This document shows, piece after piece, positions 23,924-33,934 of a stretch of 51,656 nucleotides of DNA. Position 1 is the stretch's first letter, and the number at the start of each line of letters is the position of its first letter. The DNA is from a virus: IMG/VR virus record IMGVR_UViG_3300032046_000037, positions 1-51,656 of that record; one strand, given 5' to 3'. A program made the translations under genes and the position numbers. The notes under the pieces are model-generated. The model had not been told where the DNA came from. It made no database searches and worked only from the letters and a program-made list of their open reading frames with translations.

Positions 23924-26547
23924 CAATATCTCTTCCTAGAAATTATATTGCCTATCCCATGGTAGGACCCCGGATGGACAAGTCCACGCCTCCTACCCAC
24001 GTCCAGCCGGGTAACTTCAGCCACCTATGCGGGGTGGATGGGAGATACCTTGGCTGCCTCCACAAGTTCTATGGAATGACAGAAGTTGTAGATTTGGTTG
24101 ATAAAGGATTTCCAATAGATTCATATAGTGGCCCATCCTTCTTTAGGTATGTTGCTTTTGAACAGATAGGAACCCCCCTTGTCTATCGTGGGTTCGTTGT
24201 CAGGTGGGATGGAACCGGTAGTTTGACAGACCAACGGGTTGATTTGTTCTATACTCTTGATAATGGTTCCAACTGGTATCAGCATACAATATGGGCAACG
24301 GGAGAGGGAAATGGTATAACCAATGCTCTTGAGATGGACTGTGCAACGAATGAAGGATACCTGTTCGTATGTGTAAAAGGTAAGCAGCCTAAGACCATAT
24401 ATTGGAATGGTTCACAGTTAAAAACGGCAGATATGGGGCCGGGAGCATTTAGTGCCGCCCTCGGTGCTCTTACACTGTATGGTTCACCATCCAAAGACAG
24501 CAATCATTATCTAAAGGGAAATGGGGCATATCAAGTAGCGTGGAGATTCTATGATTCAAAACGGGGAATCTATAGTGCATTAAGCAATCCTATTACCATA
24601 AAACTGGATGTTACCAAGACAACTGCTGCCACTGGAAGTATCTCTTTCAACCTCAGTGGTAGTGATGACGGTAAGATGGTAGCCGGAGATACGATAACCA
24701 TAAATACCAGAACATATAGATATATTGATAGCGGGGGGGATGTTACCATTCCCGTTGCAAGTCCTGATACTACTGCCGGTCATTGTCAGGCAATAACAGA
24801 TGCTATAAATGGGGATACCAATGCAACTGTAACAGCAATAGCGGGAGAAACATCGGTAACACTCACTGCTAAGACAAGAGGGGCAGAGGGAAATAGTTAT
24901 GGTCTGTCCATATCCGAAGAACCCCCCAGTCAAGATGATATATCCGTAAGCGGGACCCATATGGTCGATGGCGGGGCTTCTACAACCGACCCGGAGGAAC
25001 AGTGCAAGGCAGTATTGGATTTTCCAAATAGTGATACCGACCCAAGAGTATTAGCAGGGGAAGAATATGCCGACTTTGCGGAATTATTCGATACAATAGA
25101 TGTGTTCAGGTCAATCGACTTGGGAAGTTCCACCGCCGGTCAGATGGGAGCTATCCTTTATTTGGAAAAGACCATTGCTATGCCGACAGAGGAGGATTGG
25201 GACGAACTGAAAGTTACGATTGGAACGATAATGGATGAAGCATTGGTATTTCAAACGATGTATGACCCAGAGAAAGATACCGTTACTTCTCCCCCACAGG
25301 CGGGAACGATAGGAAGGTATCAGAGAATTACCTTTATGGCTGATGGGGTCGATACTTTGCATAGTAGTATGGAACATACCTCTGCAGAATACTTCTCTAC
25401 CTACAACCGCCGTTTCGGGTCTGTGGATGAGGGAGAACCACTGCGGTATTTCGTGGCTGCAGATTCCTTGTTTATTCTTGCACCAAGTGCCATTATTCAC
25501 TGTTTCAAAAGTATGCAAGGGAGGCCTCTACAATTCACCATCCTACATATGCAACGGGGTCTGGCTGGGAAGGGAGCCGCCCACGTAGTGGGAAATAGTA
25601 TCCTAATGTTGACGGGGATGGGACTGGTTATACTCAATGCAAGTGATGGAAGTATGGGTCAAATCTCCACATTGGACAGATTGTTCGCAGGAGATTGGGT
25701 CTCCTATCTGTCCAAGATAGAAAGTTGTTATGACTCTGTTCTTAATGCTTCTTTCTTTCTCAATCCAGAGCCATCCATAGGAGAAATGGCTGTAGTCTGG
25801 CATTCCACCCAGCTTGTCAATATGCTTGAAGGAGCGAACTTCGTCTCGGCAAGTATGGGGTTGGATATAGCCACCGCCAAAGCGGTAAGAGCATATTTCA
25901 TAACCAAGACAGGACTGATTGTAAGTCCTGCTATTACCACATCAGGTAGCGGGACTATGTGGGGATTTGCTAATTATCCTATTACTCCTAACGGCATTGC
26001 AACAACGGCTGGAGAGAGCCTCGTTGCATCTGCTGCTACTTTCCACGCTGATATGGTAGGTGCTCTATGTTATATGACGAGTGGGGCAAACGCAGGGAAA
26101 TACAAGGAAATACTCACCGTGAATCCAACGACAAAGACCCTTACTTTTACGTCCAAGTTCGGCTCGACTATCGCTGTTGGAGACCGATTTGCGATTAGCC
26201 CTGTGCCGTTCAAAGCCCGATTGTGGCCTCTGCAGGACGCAGAAACCCGCAAGTTCCAACGGTGGATTATGACGGGTATAGCACTCAAAGTAAGTGGGTG
26301 GAGTAGCACCGCCAATAATCCCAATGATGTGTGGCGGGTGGGGGCATACAGGAATGGGAGTGCCACGCTGGTGAGTAATACGGTGGAGATAGATGTAACG
26401 GAAAATCCACAGGATTCTGCAGGGGTTCTCAGTGTGGATGGTATAGATGTAGAACCCTATATAGAGCAAATCGCTGCGGGCGTGGATTTTGAGTTGACAG
26501 AAGTGGAAATTTCAGTTACAATGACGGATAGTAGAAAGGTTGGATAA
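23920..26547 (+). CDS. Large tail protein (875 aa)
   Basis: It begins with RNYIAYPMVGPRMDKSTPPTHVQPGNF, followed by a beta-propeller-like or beta-rich domain. Residues 220-350 contain a domain recognisable from phage tail proteins (DTITINTRTYRYIDSGGDV ... AINGDTNATVTAI ... LTAKTRGAEGNSY). The size and place after fibre and adaptor suit the tubular tail (nozzle) protein of a short-tailed phage. The C-terminal 300 residues are a further beta-rich part. Confidence 0.65.
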   Translation: MTISLPRNYIAYPMVGPRMDKSTPPTHVQPGNFSHLCGVDGRYLGCLHKFYGMTEVVDLVDKGFPIDSYSGPSFFRYVAFEQIGTPLVYRGFVVRWDGTGSLTDQRVDLFYTLDNGSNWYQHTIWATGEGNGITNALEMDCATNEGYLFVCVKGKQPKTIYWNGSQLKTADMGPGAFSAALGALTLYGSPSKDSNHYLKGNGAYQVAWRFYDSKRGIYSALSNPITIKLDVTKTTAATGSISFNLSGSDDGKMVAGDTITINTRTYRYIDSGGDVTIPVASPDTTAGHCQAITDAINGDTNATVTAIAGETSVTLTAKTRGAEGNSYGLSISEEPPSQDDISVSGTHMVDGGASTTDPEEQCKAVLDFPNSDTDPRVLAGEEYADFAELFDTIDVFRSIDLGSSTAGQMGAILYLEKTIAMPTEEDWDELKVTIGTIMDEALVFQTMYDPEKDTVTSPPQAGTIGRYQRITFMADGVDTLHSSMEHTSAEYFSTYNRRFGSVDEGEPLRYFVAADSLFILAPSAIIHCFKSMQGRPLQFTILHMQRGLAGKGAAHVVGNSILMLTGMGLVILNASDGSMGQISTLDRLFAGDWVSYLSKIESCYDSVLNASFFLNPEPSIGEMAVVWHSTQLVNMLEGANFVSASMGLDIATAKAVRAYFITKTGLIVSPAITTSGSGTMWGFANYPITPNGIATTAGESLVASAATFHADMVGALCYMTSGANAGKYKEILTVNPTTKTLTFTSKFGSTIAVGDRFAISPVPFKARLWPLQDAETRKFQRWIMTGIALKVSGWSSTANNPNDVWRVGAYRNGSATLVSNTVEIDVTENPQDSAGVLSVDGIDVEPYIEQIAAGVDFELTEVEISVTMTDSRKVG

Positions 26548-26549
26548 AT

Positions 26550-27638
26550 ATGACTTTGGCTGCGACTGTAAATCCAAATGCTTTCCTAAAGCCGACAGAC
26601 CCCGCTGCGGCATGGTCAGACCCTATAAACTATGAGGCATTGAATAAGGCGATACAGGAGGCTGCTACTAGAACAAGGAATGTGGTAGGGCCAATGAGTC
26701 TTCCAAAAGTAGTTGTTCCTAGTGCTCCTCAACGCTATGGATTTTCACCCGGAGGAATCAATCCCTTGACTGGACAGCCGGAAATAACGTGGTCATCATC
26801 GGGAGGGTTTCATGCAGCACCTCCTTTAGATATGACTGCTCAGGAGACGGCAGAGAAAGCGGCAAAGTTGCAAATAGAAGGATTACGAACAGGATATGCA
26901 ACTCAGGCTAAAGCCAAGAAACAGGAGGCGGAAAAAGCTGCTACGAGCCTTGAGATGATGGGTGCCCAAACGCAGGCAAGTATGCAGTATTATGCCAAGT
27001 TACAGGAGCAGGCGGGTCAGCGTGTTACTGAATCGGCTGCCCTGTGGAAAGGTGTAACGGAGAAGGCAGACGAATATGTGCAGAGTAGTAAAGACCGTTT
27101 GGCTGATACACTGGGCAGGTTAGATGTAATCAATACGAAGATGTGGACAGATATGGACTTCTCCAAGGCACACGATATGCAGATTGCAGTGCAGTCTTCG
27201 CTTGGGACGATAGGGGCGGAAGATAGGAATATAGCCGAAAGATATGGTGTAGAGAGTCCTGAATATGCATCATTCCAGAATAGCAAAAAGATGACATTGG
27301 CGACTATGCAGAGCAATCTACATTCTACCTATGCCAAGCTGGGGGAACAACGGTGGGAGACATATTTGCAGGCTACAAACGAGGCATTATATCGTGGTAA
27401 TATGTTCATAAATTATGCAGAACAGCAGCACGTGCAGACCTTGCAGCTTGCTACCCAGAGTTCTGATACTTACAATATGCAAAATGCCCAATTCCAAGTG
27501 AGTGTGGAGCAACTTCGGATGGCGGGATTGGAGAATCTTGCAAATTGGTTGGTGCAGACACCAGTATTTTCTATGGATGTAGTGCCTACCATTACCGCCA
27601 TCGCTGATGTAGTTAGGACAGTTACTTTGGGGGCGTAG
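26550..27638 (+). CDS. Helical virion protein 1 (362 aa)
   Basis: It starts three bases after the previous stop. The first 100 residues are polar with Pro; residues 95-330 are nearly all helix and rich in Ala, Gln, Glu and Met, like internal (ejection) proteins of short-tailed phages. No catalytic motif was seen. Confidence 0.6.
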   Translation: MTLAATVNPNAFLKPTDPAAAWSDPINYEALNKAIQEAATRTRNVVGPMSLPKVVVPSAPQRYGFSPGGINPLTGQPEITWSSSGGFHAAPPLDMTAQETAEKAAKLQIEGLRTGYATQAKAKKQEAEKAATSLEMMGAQTQASMQYYAKLQEQAGQRVTESAALWKGVTEKADEYVQSSKDRLADTLGRLDVINTKMWTDMDFSKAHDMQIAVQSSLGTIGAEDRNIAERYGVESPEYASFQNSKKMTLATMQSNLHSTYAKLGEQRWETYLQATNEALYRGNMFINYAEQQHVQTLQLATQSSDTYNMQNAQFQVSVEQLRMAGLENLANWLVQTPVFSMDVVPTITAIADVVRTVTLGA

Positions 27639-27666
27639 CATAGAATAGAATAGAAGGGAACATAAT

Positions 27667-29127
27667 ATGGCACGAGCACAGGAAGGTGGACAATCGGTTG
27701 GTGGGGCGTTAGACCCTTTTGTTACTGGTTCTATATTACAAGGTAAGCAATTAGCCGAGAGCCGTTTGATTGAGTCGATGAGACAAGCTGGAGAGACAGA
27801 ACGGACGAAGATTGCTGCTGGAACACAAGTGCAGACTACGGGCATGCGAGAGGCTGGAGAGACGCAACGGGCAGCTATGCAGGCGGCAGAGGCTGATAAG
27901 AGGGCTGCCGAACAGCTAAAGGACAATGCTATGATAAGAGAACATCAGACTGCTATGGTGAGGTTGGCAGACCAACTTGCCTCTGAAAGAGAGCGTGTAG
28001 AGCGTGAATATAACGAAGCTATTGCCAGAGGAAGTAAGGAAGATATAGAGAAGTGGCAGAAAAGAGTAATGGGAATTAGCCTCCTTCAATACACTGCCGA
28101 TAGACAAGACCACGAAGATGCACAAGGGACAATATCTCAAATGCTTGATATTGTATCCAAGAGGAATGTAGATAAGGTGCGTAGTGCACAGGCAATGCAA
28201 GACCAGGTAAAGACCCAGAGAGTCAACAGCACAGTCTATAATCAGATAAGCAATGAGACGATAAAGGATTTGCAGGATAATCCGTCTTTTTATGAGACTC
28301 CGAAGGAAGAAGAGTTGGAGGCAAGAGTCAGAGGACGCACGGCGGTCTCTGGAGTGGATATATACTTTAATAATAAAATGAAGGATATAGGATTGCTGGG
28401 TGTAACTGCTGACTTGTTCCGACCAGAAGGAAGGGACAGATTGCGTGAAATGGTTGAGACAAGGAAGATTGGATTTGGAGACATCCTGAAAGTCAGGGCT
28501 GTTATAGATGCCATCGACAATACTCTTGCTGGACGAAAGACAGAACTAAAGAGGGAGAAACTAACAGAGAAAGTTCCTGGCAGAGTTATGCTGCCATTTG
28601 AATCCTTATTTGCTCCAAAGAAGGGACAGGAGGTAGCTCCTATTAAAGAGGGTGAGACTATTCTTGGTGTTGGTCCTGCTGTGGGAAGGGATGTGTGGAG
28701 AGAACCTCCCAAGACAGTAAAGACCATTGTTGGCAAGGAGGCCAATATGAGGAGAATACAAAGTGCAAATGTAGCAGCAATGAAACTTGGTTTGCAGAGA
28801 CTGGGAGACATGAAGACACCAGAGGGCAAGATGATAAGAGATGCCTTGAGTGTTGCCGATGGAACCTCCGTGAATGATATTCTGGTCAGTGACCTCGCCG
28901 GACTTGGTAAGGATACCCCCGATGAAACCGACATTAGCACGCTTGCAGATATAGCCCGCACCAGATTGCAGTCACGAAATCCCTTGTCTTATCTGCAATG
29001 GGGACTGGATAATGATGTGATTGATAAAGAAGTGTATGATATGTATGCTCCCCTATATTTGGGTAAAGACAAAGCCCTTGGCAGGACATTTGATGTAAAT
29101 AGTTTGCCAGTGGAAGTATTGCCATAA
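27667..29127 (+). CDS. Helical virion protein 2 (486 aa)
   Basis: AGAAGGGAACATAAT precedes the ATG. A long charged coiled coil at residues 30-190 (many Glu, Arg, Ala and Gln) is followed by a more globular part. It lies in the ejection-protein block; no enzymatic motif was found. Confidence 0.6.
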   Translation: MARAQEGGQSVGGALDPFVTGSILQGKQLAESRLIESMRQAGETERTKIAAGTQVQTTGMREAGETQRAAMQAAEADKRAAEQLKDNAMIREHQTAMVRLADQLASERERVEREYNEAIARGSKEDIEKWQKRVMGISLLQYTADRQDHEDAQGTISQMLDIVSKRNVDKVRSAQAMQDQVKTQRVNSTVYNQISNETIKDLQDNPSFYETPKEEELEARVRGRTAVSGVDIYFNNKMKDIGLLGVTADLFRPEGRDRLREMVETRKIGFGDILKVRAVIDAIDNTLAGRKTELKREKLTEKVPGRVMLPFESLFAPKKGQEVAPIKEGETILGVGPAVGRDVWREPPKTVKTIVGKEANMRRIQSANVAAMKLGLQRLGDMKTPEGKMIRDALSVADGTSVNDILVSDLAGLGKDTPDETDISTLADIARTRLQSRNPLSYLQWGLDNDVIDKEVYDMYAPLYLGKDKALGRTFDVNSLPVEVLP

Positions 29128-29139
29128 GGAGGATGTGAT

Positions 29140-29571
29140 ATGCTTGCGGCATTAGCTAAATTACCTTTGATGTGGAAGATAATCCTTGGGGTATTGGGGC
29201 TTAAGGCGGCAGATTGGGCTGGTGAGAAACTATCTGGCCGGGTCGCAGGAGAGATGCGTCTTGGGGAAGCCCAACTAGCATTACAGAAGGCTATGTTCGA
29301 GGGACAGCAGGAGGCAGGCAAACTAGGTTTCCGTGAATCAGCCAAGACTACTGAGAATATAATGAGGATGGTGACGCAGGGAAAGGCACAAGAAAGGTTG
29401 GATGCCCGTGAACTTATGGCTTTGCAATACAGGATGGGGGGCGAACAGAGCAGAACTGCTATGATGATGGCACTCATTCAGGCTTTAGCTCAAGCTGGGC
29501 AGAATAGACCACAGTTACCGATGCCTTCGTCTCCTGTAACTATGTCTGCACTCCTGAGAGGAGGTTACTAA
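29140..29571 (+). CDS. Helical protein with hydrophobic N-terminus (143 aa)
   Basis: Residues 1-24 are a hydrophobic helix (MLAALAKLPLMWKIILGVLGL). The remainder is an amphipathic helix rich in Met, Gln and Arg. It could insert into membrane during ejection. Confidence 0.55.
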   Translation: MLAALAKLPLMWKIILGVLGLKAADWAGEKLSGRVAGEMRLGEAQLALQKAMFEGQQEAGKLGFRESAKTTENIMRMVTQGKAQERLDARELMALQYRMGGEQSRTAMMMALIQALAQAGQNRPQLPMPSSPVTMSALLRGGY

Positions 29572-29572
29572 T

Positions 29573-29989
29573 ATGGCAATTGATTATGCCACAGCCGTAG
29601 AAGATATAATGAGTAATCCTTCCTTCACAACGGATACAGCCACGGAAGCATTGAAGGCTCTTGGTCGTAATAGGAAAAAAGGATGGAGTAATATCTTCAA
29701 AGGCAAAGAGGGTATGGGTAAGACGATGGGGGCAGGATTACTCGGTCTGATTCTATATCAGTATATAACCCAGATACTGGAAGGACGCAAAGAATCAAAG
29801 ATGATGAACTTGCAAGCAGGTGGAATGAGAGAGCAGGCAGAGGCAATAGACCCACAAGCTATGATGTATCAAGCGATGATACCACAGCAACAGGCAAGTC
29901 AGCAACTTGCACAGGAGGCTTTAATCCGGCAATTACTTGGAACTACGGGGCCAAGTCTAGCAAGGGGCGAAAGTCTTGTGGGCAGATAG
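29573..29989 (+). CDS. Small membrane-inserting virion protein (138 aa)
   Basis: Starts two bases after the previous stop. Residues 50-68 (TMGAGLLGLILYQYITQIL) are one hydrophobic helix, flanked by helical polar segments rich in Gln and Met. Grouped with the ejection-type proteins by position and composition. Confidence 0.55.
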   Translation: MAIDYATAVEDIMSNPSFTTDTATEALKALGRNRKKGWSNIFKGKEGMGKTMGAGLLGLILYQYITQILEGRKESKMMNLQAGGMREQAEAIDPQAMMYQAMIPQQQASQQLAQEALIRQLLGTTGPSLARGESLVGR

Positions 29990-30017
29990 CAGAAGGCAGG
30001 AAGGAAGATGAAAATTT

Positions 30018-33000
30018 ATGGCAAATCCTCGATACGATATTTTTCCGGAGGGTGATGACAATTATGTTCCTCCCGGTATTGCGGGAAGTGAGTTCCCGAT
30101 TTCCTTATACGATAGACCACAATTAGCTTTGAGCAATTTAATCTTACACGCTGATGTGGACGCAGCTACACGCTCGATATTTTCCCCCCAAACTCTGTCT
30201 CCTAATGAGATGTTGACATTTCGCAAGATGATGCTTAAGGGAAGGAAACCCAATAAACTTCTTGAGACTCTTCTCGATATATCCACGAATCCACTTGTCA
30301 TTATAGGACTGGTAGCAGGACTCCATTGGCCGGTGGGAAGCACGAAACCTCTCTTCGAGATAGCGGAAGGATTGCGTCCTATAGCTACCAAGATGCTTCC
30401 CTTTATGTCTTCAATCCATTCTGCCTTCACCAACCTCCGTAAGTGGCCTGAATTATATCAATGGATGACAGGAGTAAGTAGAGCGACTGCCGATTTCATA
30501 GAGGAATTCGGACCTAAGATGAACAACATATTTAGAGAAGGCGGCAAGTTAAACAGCCTTGACCAGTCCAAGATTGTATTTTATATAGAGAGATGGAACA
30601 AACCAGTAGTGAAACACATAGCCGGAAAGATACAAACCATCTATCCTGAACTGGGAATAGAACCGCTTGCTCCTGGATTACAAGCAAAGATGGAACCTCG
30701 ACTAATAAGTATTGCAGACCAACTAACAGGGTTATTTGCACAGATACGAGATAAGTTTAAGCCGGAAGTATTGGATAGAATAAGAGGAGAATTGCAAGGG
30801 AAAGGAATTAAGATAGGAGACTGGATGGAGAACTATTTTCCCCACAAGTCTCTGTATAATAAATATGAAATGGAAGCAGTAAAGGCACTGGAAGGAATAC
30901 CTGGGAGACGAAGGTGGGCATATACATTAAATGACATTGTAGAGAAGTGGATTGCCCCCAGTCTAAAAAGAAGAACCGGTGCGAGCATCCCCAATTTTGA
31001 GGCATTAGAAGAAGCAACCAAAGCAGGCATCCTGCGTCCTGACATCCTTCCTACACTACGAAAAATAGTTGATGAAGACGTATCCACTGTAATGAATGGT
31101 ATAAGAAATTATATTGAATCAGCGGAAAAAGCGGCAATAGCCGACCCTTCCATAAACAAATACAAATTATTTTATAATAAGATGAAAGAAGGATTATCTG
31201 GAAAGACAGGGCAACTAGCTGGACGGGGTTTCAATATAACAGGACGGTTGGGGCACGCCGAAGCAGTAAGCAAGACACTTGATGTAATGGCAAGAAATCT
31301 CTTTGGAACTTGGGGCACACCGGAATTTGAGGAAACACTAGGTGCCGTGGCCAAAGCCATCGCTGCCCCTGCAGAATACTCGATGAGCCTCTACAAAGTA
31401 ATGCCTTCCTATCTCAATGCTATGTCCTCCACCTATGCTTGGCAAGGCACTGGTCTTGGTCAACAGATAATGGATTTCGTGAAATCAGGGCAACTTACCG
31501 GATGGGCAGTTCCTTATGTAGAAGACCAGTTGATTCCTCATCTCCGTGGATTGAAGTCGTGGAAATCTCTCCAGCGAGTTATGAATTGGACACAATATAA
31601 AGAGATGATTTCCAGATGGCTCAATTCCCCCTCTTCCATGGCACAGACCATTCCAAAGGCACAGAAAGATTGGTTGCTTGAACATTTCACGGCAGATAGT
31701 TCACTAGGCATTGAGTCAATGATGGGGCAGGTCAATCAGTGGTTCACTCTTTCCACATTGGGTGGGAATGTGTCAGCTTCTATAAAAAATGCCTTACAGC
31801 CGTTCATTACTATCCTGCCATTATTCGGGGCAAAAGGATTTGGAAGAGGAATCGAGATGTATCTGCCCAAGTTGGGGGAATATGCCAAACTTCGGGTTGG
31901 TGGAATGGCACACGAAGCAGCATTTAAGCAGGCATTTCCTGATTTCGTAGAGGCACTCGGCACACGGTCTAATACTCTTCAACGTGCCATACTGTCGGGG
32001 GATATAATGAGAGAGGGAACTACCATTCCCCCTATTGTAACCTCGACTTGGGGTAAAGTAAAACAAGCAGCAATGACCCCCTTTATGGCAGCAGAAACCA
32101 ACAACTGGTTGATTAGTTTTTACACAGGTAAGGCAAATGCACTGGCGGAGGGGTATATACCGGAGATGATTGCAAAGGGGGCAGTGAAGGTTTCTGCAGA
32201 GGTTGCAGCGGGTCAGTTTGGTGCACGAGTTGTAGAGATGACGCAATTCCCCGGTGGTGCACTTGGTCTGCCAAAGATACTGCTTGATATACGTGCTCCT
32301 TTGCGACAGTTTATGCACTTTCCATTAAGGTATCTGGATTTTCTTACAAGTTCAGTCAGATGGGGGCCAACAGAAGCACTCAATCTTGGGACTATTGGGC
32401 GGACTATGGCGGGTTCGACTGCCCTCTATCTTGCCGCCAAGAACTTGCTGGGGGCAGATTTAAGTCAGGGATTGTTGACAGGTGCTCTTCCTCTTCCTGC
32501 CTATGAACAGGCACCTTTCTTCCCGTGGCCTCTTGTGCCTCCGATTGGTGGGGCACTAGGAGGAGTAGCACAAGCATTATATAAAGGAGAGTTCAGACCA
32601 CTTGAATCTACTCTTGCCCTTATGACTCCGGGTGGAATTATGGGCAGGCGTTTGTATAAGACCTTGAGTAGGAAGTATGCCGACTATGAGAATAGGACAC
32701 AGGAAGGATTGATACCAACTTATAACGAACAAGGCTCACTGGTAGGTAATTTTACTCCTTTGCAACTTACACTTCGTGCCATTGGTCTTATGCCCACTTC
32801 GGTTAGTGCAGAACAAGGGGCGGCCAAATGGTTGCTTGCACAGCGAGACCAGCTTCGTGGTTATAGGCGGACTTATCTTCAAGCGATGACAGAGAATGAC
32901 TTAGATAAAGCAGATAGAATAAATAGAGATTTTCAAAGACGGTATCCAGAGTTGGGGCCGCTCCAGATTAAGAAGAGCGACATCACTGCCATCAAGAATC

Positions 33001-33152
33001 GCAGACAGGTCAGCAGACTCGACCGGATACTTCGGGGATTCCCCACCGAATATCGTCCTTTGTTTCAACAGATGGTAACAGAAGCAAGTCTCGGAAAAGT
33101 CACACAAGACATCCAGAACCAACCACTTGCAGCCGAGTGGTATATGCAGTAA
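30018..33152 (+). CDS. Large ejection-type virion protein (1044 aa)
   Basis: The last gene of the virion block and the longest in the window. Almost all helix, with a hydrophobic patch at about residues 90-115 and amphipathic helices around 780-870. The size, position and helical character match the biggest internal virion protein of short-tailed phages, which forms the channel across the envelope. No peptidoglycan-cutting or polymerase motif was seen. A short hairpin (GTAACTC / GAGTTAC, 33149-33175) straddles its stop. Confidence 0.65.
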   Translation: MANPRYDIFPEGDDNYVPPGIAGSEFPISLYDRPQLALSNLILHADVDAATRSIFSPQTLSPNEMLTFRKMMLKGRKPNKLLETLLDISTNPLVIIGLVAGLHWPVGSTKPLFEIAEGLRPIATKMLPFMSSIHSAFTNLRKWPELYQWMTGVSRATADFIEEFGPKMNNIFREGGKLNSLDQSKIVFYIERWNKPVVKHIAGKIQTIYPELGIEPLAPGLQAKMEPRLISIADQLTGLFAQIRDKFKPEVLDRIRGELQGKGIKIGDWMENYFPHKSLYNKYEMEAVKALEGIPGRRRWAYTLNDIVEKWIAPSLKRRTGASIPNFEALEEATKAGILRPDILPTLRKIVDEDVSTVMNGIRNYIESAEKAAIADPSINKYKLFYNKMKEGLSGKTGQLAGRGFNITGRLGHAEAVSKTLDVMARNLFGTWGTPEFEETLGAVAKAIAAPAEYSMSLYKVMPSYLNAMSSTYAWQGTGLGQQIMDFVKSGQLTGWAVPYVEDQLIPHLRGLKSWKSLQRVMNWTQYKEMISRWLNSPSSMAQTIPKAQKDWLLEHFTADSSLGIESMMGQVNQWFTLSTLGGNVSASIKNALQPFITILPLFGAKGFGRGIEMYLPKLGEYAKLRVGGMAHEAAFKQAFPDFVEALGTRSNTLQRAILSGDIMREGTTIPPIVTSTWGKVKQAAMTPFMAAETNNWLISFYTGKANALAEGYIPEMIAKGAVKVSAEVAAGQFGARVVEMTQFPGGALGLPKILLDIRAPLRQFMHFPLRYLDFLTSSVRWGPTEALNLGTIGRTMAGSTALYLAAKNLLGADLSQGLLTGALPLPAYEQAPFFPWPLVPPIGGALGGVAQALYKGEFRPLESTLALMTPGGIMGRRLYKTLSRKYADYENRTQEGLIPTYNEQGSLVGNFTPLQLTLRAIGLMPTSVSAEQGAAKWLLAQRDQLRGYRRTYLQAMTENDLDKADRINRDFQRRYPELGPLQIKKSDITAIKNRRQVSRLDRILRGFPTEYRPLFQQMVTEASLGKVTQDIQNQPLAAEWYMQ

Positions 33153-33185
33153 CTCTTGCCCACATAAGGAGTTACAACAAACTAA

Positions 33186-33234
33186 AAATAATTTTTATTA
33201 TTCTATTGACAAACTGCCGAATCCTATTTAAGAT
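33186..33234 (+). promoter_or_regulatory. Promoter of the replication region (class A)
   Basis: AAATAATTTTT (33186-33196), nine bases, TTGACA (33206-33211), then TAAGAT (33229-33234) after 17 bases, followed by TATAC. The A/T element and its nine-base distance are identical in the promoters at 37605 and 46111. Confidence 0.8.
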
Positions 33235-33240
33235 ATACTT

Positions 33241-33317
33241 GATAGCTGGTGTGGACAGTCTCCATATACGAAACTATCCGAAGGAGTAGATATGCATTAG
33301 AGTCCCACCAGTTTTTT
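33241..33317 (+). ncRNA. Short leader RNA ending at a strong terminator
   Basis: Transcription from the promoter just upstream would start near 33241 and meet an intrinsic terminator. CTGGTGTGGAC (33246-33256) pairs with GTCCCACCAG (33302-33311), one bulged T, followed by TTTTTT (33312-33317). The expected product is about 75 bases. It may be a free small RNA or an attenuator that controls entry into the replication genes. The loop carries a ribosome site and a two-codon ORF. Confidence 0.65.
33292..33300 (+). CDS. Two-codon minigene (Met-His-stop) in the leader
   Basis: AAGGAG (33281-33286) is followed after five bases by ATG CAT TAG. The ribosome site and spacing are near ideal, but only two codons are encoded. 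Comparable minigenes are known in phage lambda (bar sites), where they can trap peptidyl-tRNA. Here ribosome binding in the terminator loop could also affect folding of the hairpin. This may be coincidental. Confidence 0.4.
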   Translation: MH

Positions 33318-33337
33318 GAAAGGGGAAAAGGAATAGA

Positions 33338-33556
33338 ATGATTTACATAGCGATTGACAATTTAAGTAGTCATAATACTGACCGCATTTATCGACTGGTG
33401 TCTGATGATGAGCAAGAGGCAGAGACTCTTGCTCTTGCATTGAGTATAATGCTGAAATATCTTCCTAATAGACGAGACAAATTGGAACGATATTTCCACA
33501 TTTTGACGAATTGCGTGACGGATTACTTCAAAGAGAGAAAGAGAACAGGACAATGA
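33338..33556 (+). CDS. Hypothetical helical protein (72 aa)
   Basis: AAAAGGAA precedes the ATG. Mostly helical with acidic (SDDEQEAE) and basic (KERKRTGQ) ends. First gene of the replication region. No family was recognised. Confidence 0.55.
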   Translation: MIYIAIDNLSSHNTDRIYRLVSDDEQEAETLALALSIMLKYLPNRRDKLERYFHILTNCVTDYFKERKRTGQ

Positions 33557-33610
33557 ATATGAAAGTGCCGGGGAAGCGGGCGTAGAAAAATTCAATTTGA
33601 AGGGGATAAA

Positions 33611-33934
33611 ATGATACTTGCTGATATGAGTAAAAATCCGCCGGATGTAACAATAGTAGAACATAAAAAAAAGACCGATGAATGTCCTGTGAGTAGTCAA
33701 CATAAATACAACCGAACTCCAAGAGATATGGAAAAGACATCGGACATATTAAGACAAATTGCAAATGAAATGGATTGGCACGAAGGATGGACTGACAATT
33801 TGTTGTTCAACTGGGCGACTAAACTCAATAAGATAACTATGAATTTAGTCTATCATCGTGGCCAGCTCAAAGGAACAAAAATTTGCATAGGGGTAGCTGA
33901 TAAGGTCCGGCAGGACTCAGCGGAAATTGTATGA
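33611..33934 (+). CDS. Hypothetical protein (107 aa)
   Basis: AAGGGGAT precedes the ATG. Basic N-terminus, helical centre with WHEGWTDNLLFNW. Its stop overlaps the polymerase start (ATGA), so it is translationally coupled to the DNA polymerase. Function unknown. Confidence 0.55.
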   Translation: MILADMSKNPPDVTIVEHKKKTDECPVSSQHKYNRTPRDMEKTSDILRQIANEMDWHEGWTDNLLFNWATKLNKITMNLVYHRGQLKGTKICIGVADKVRQDSAEIV

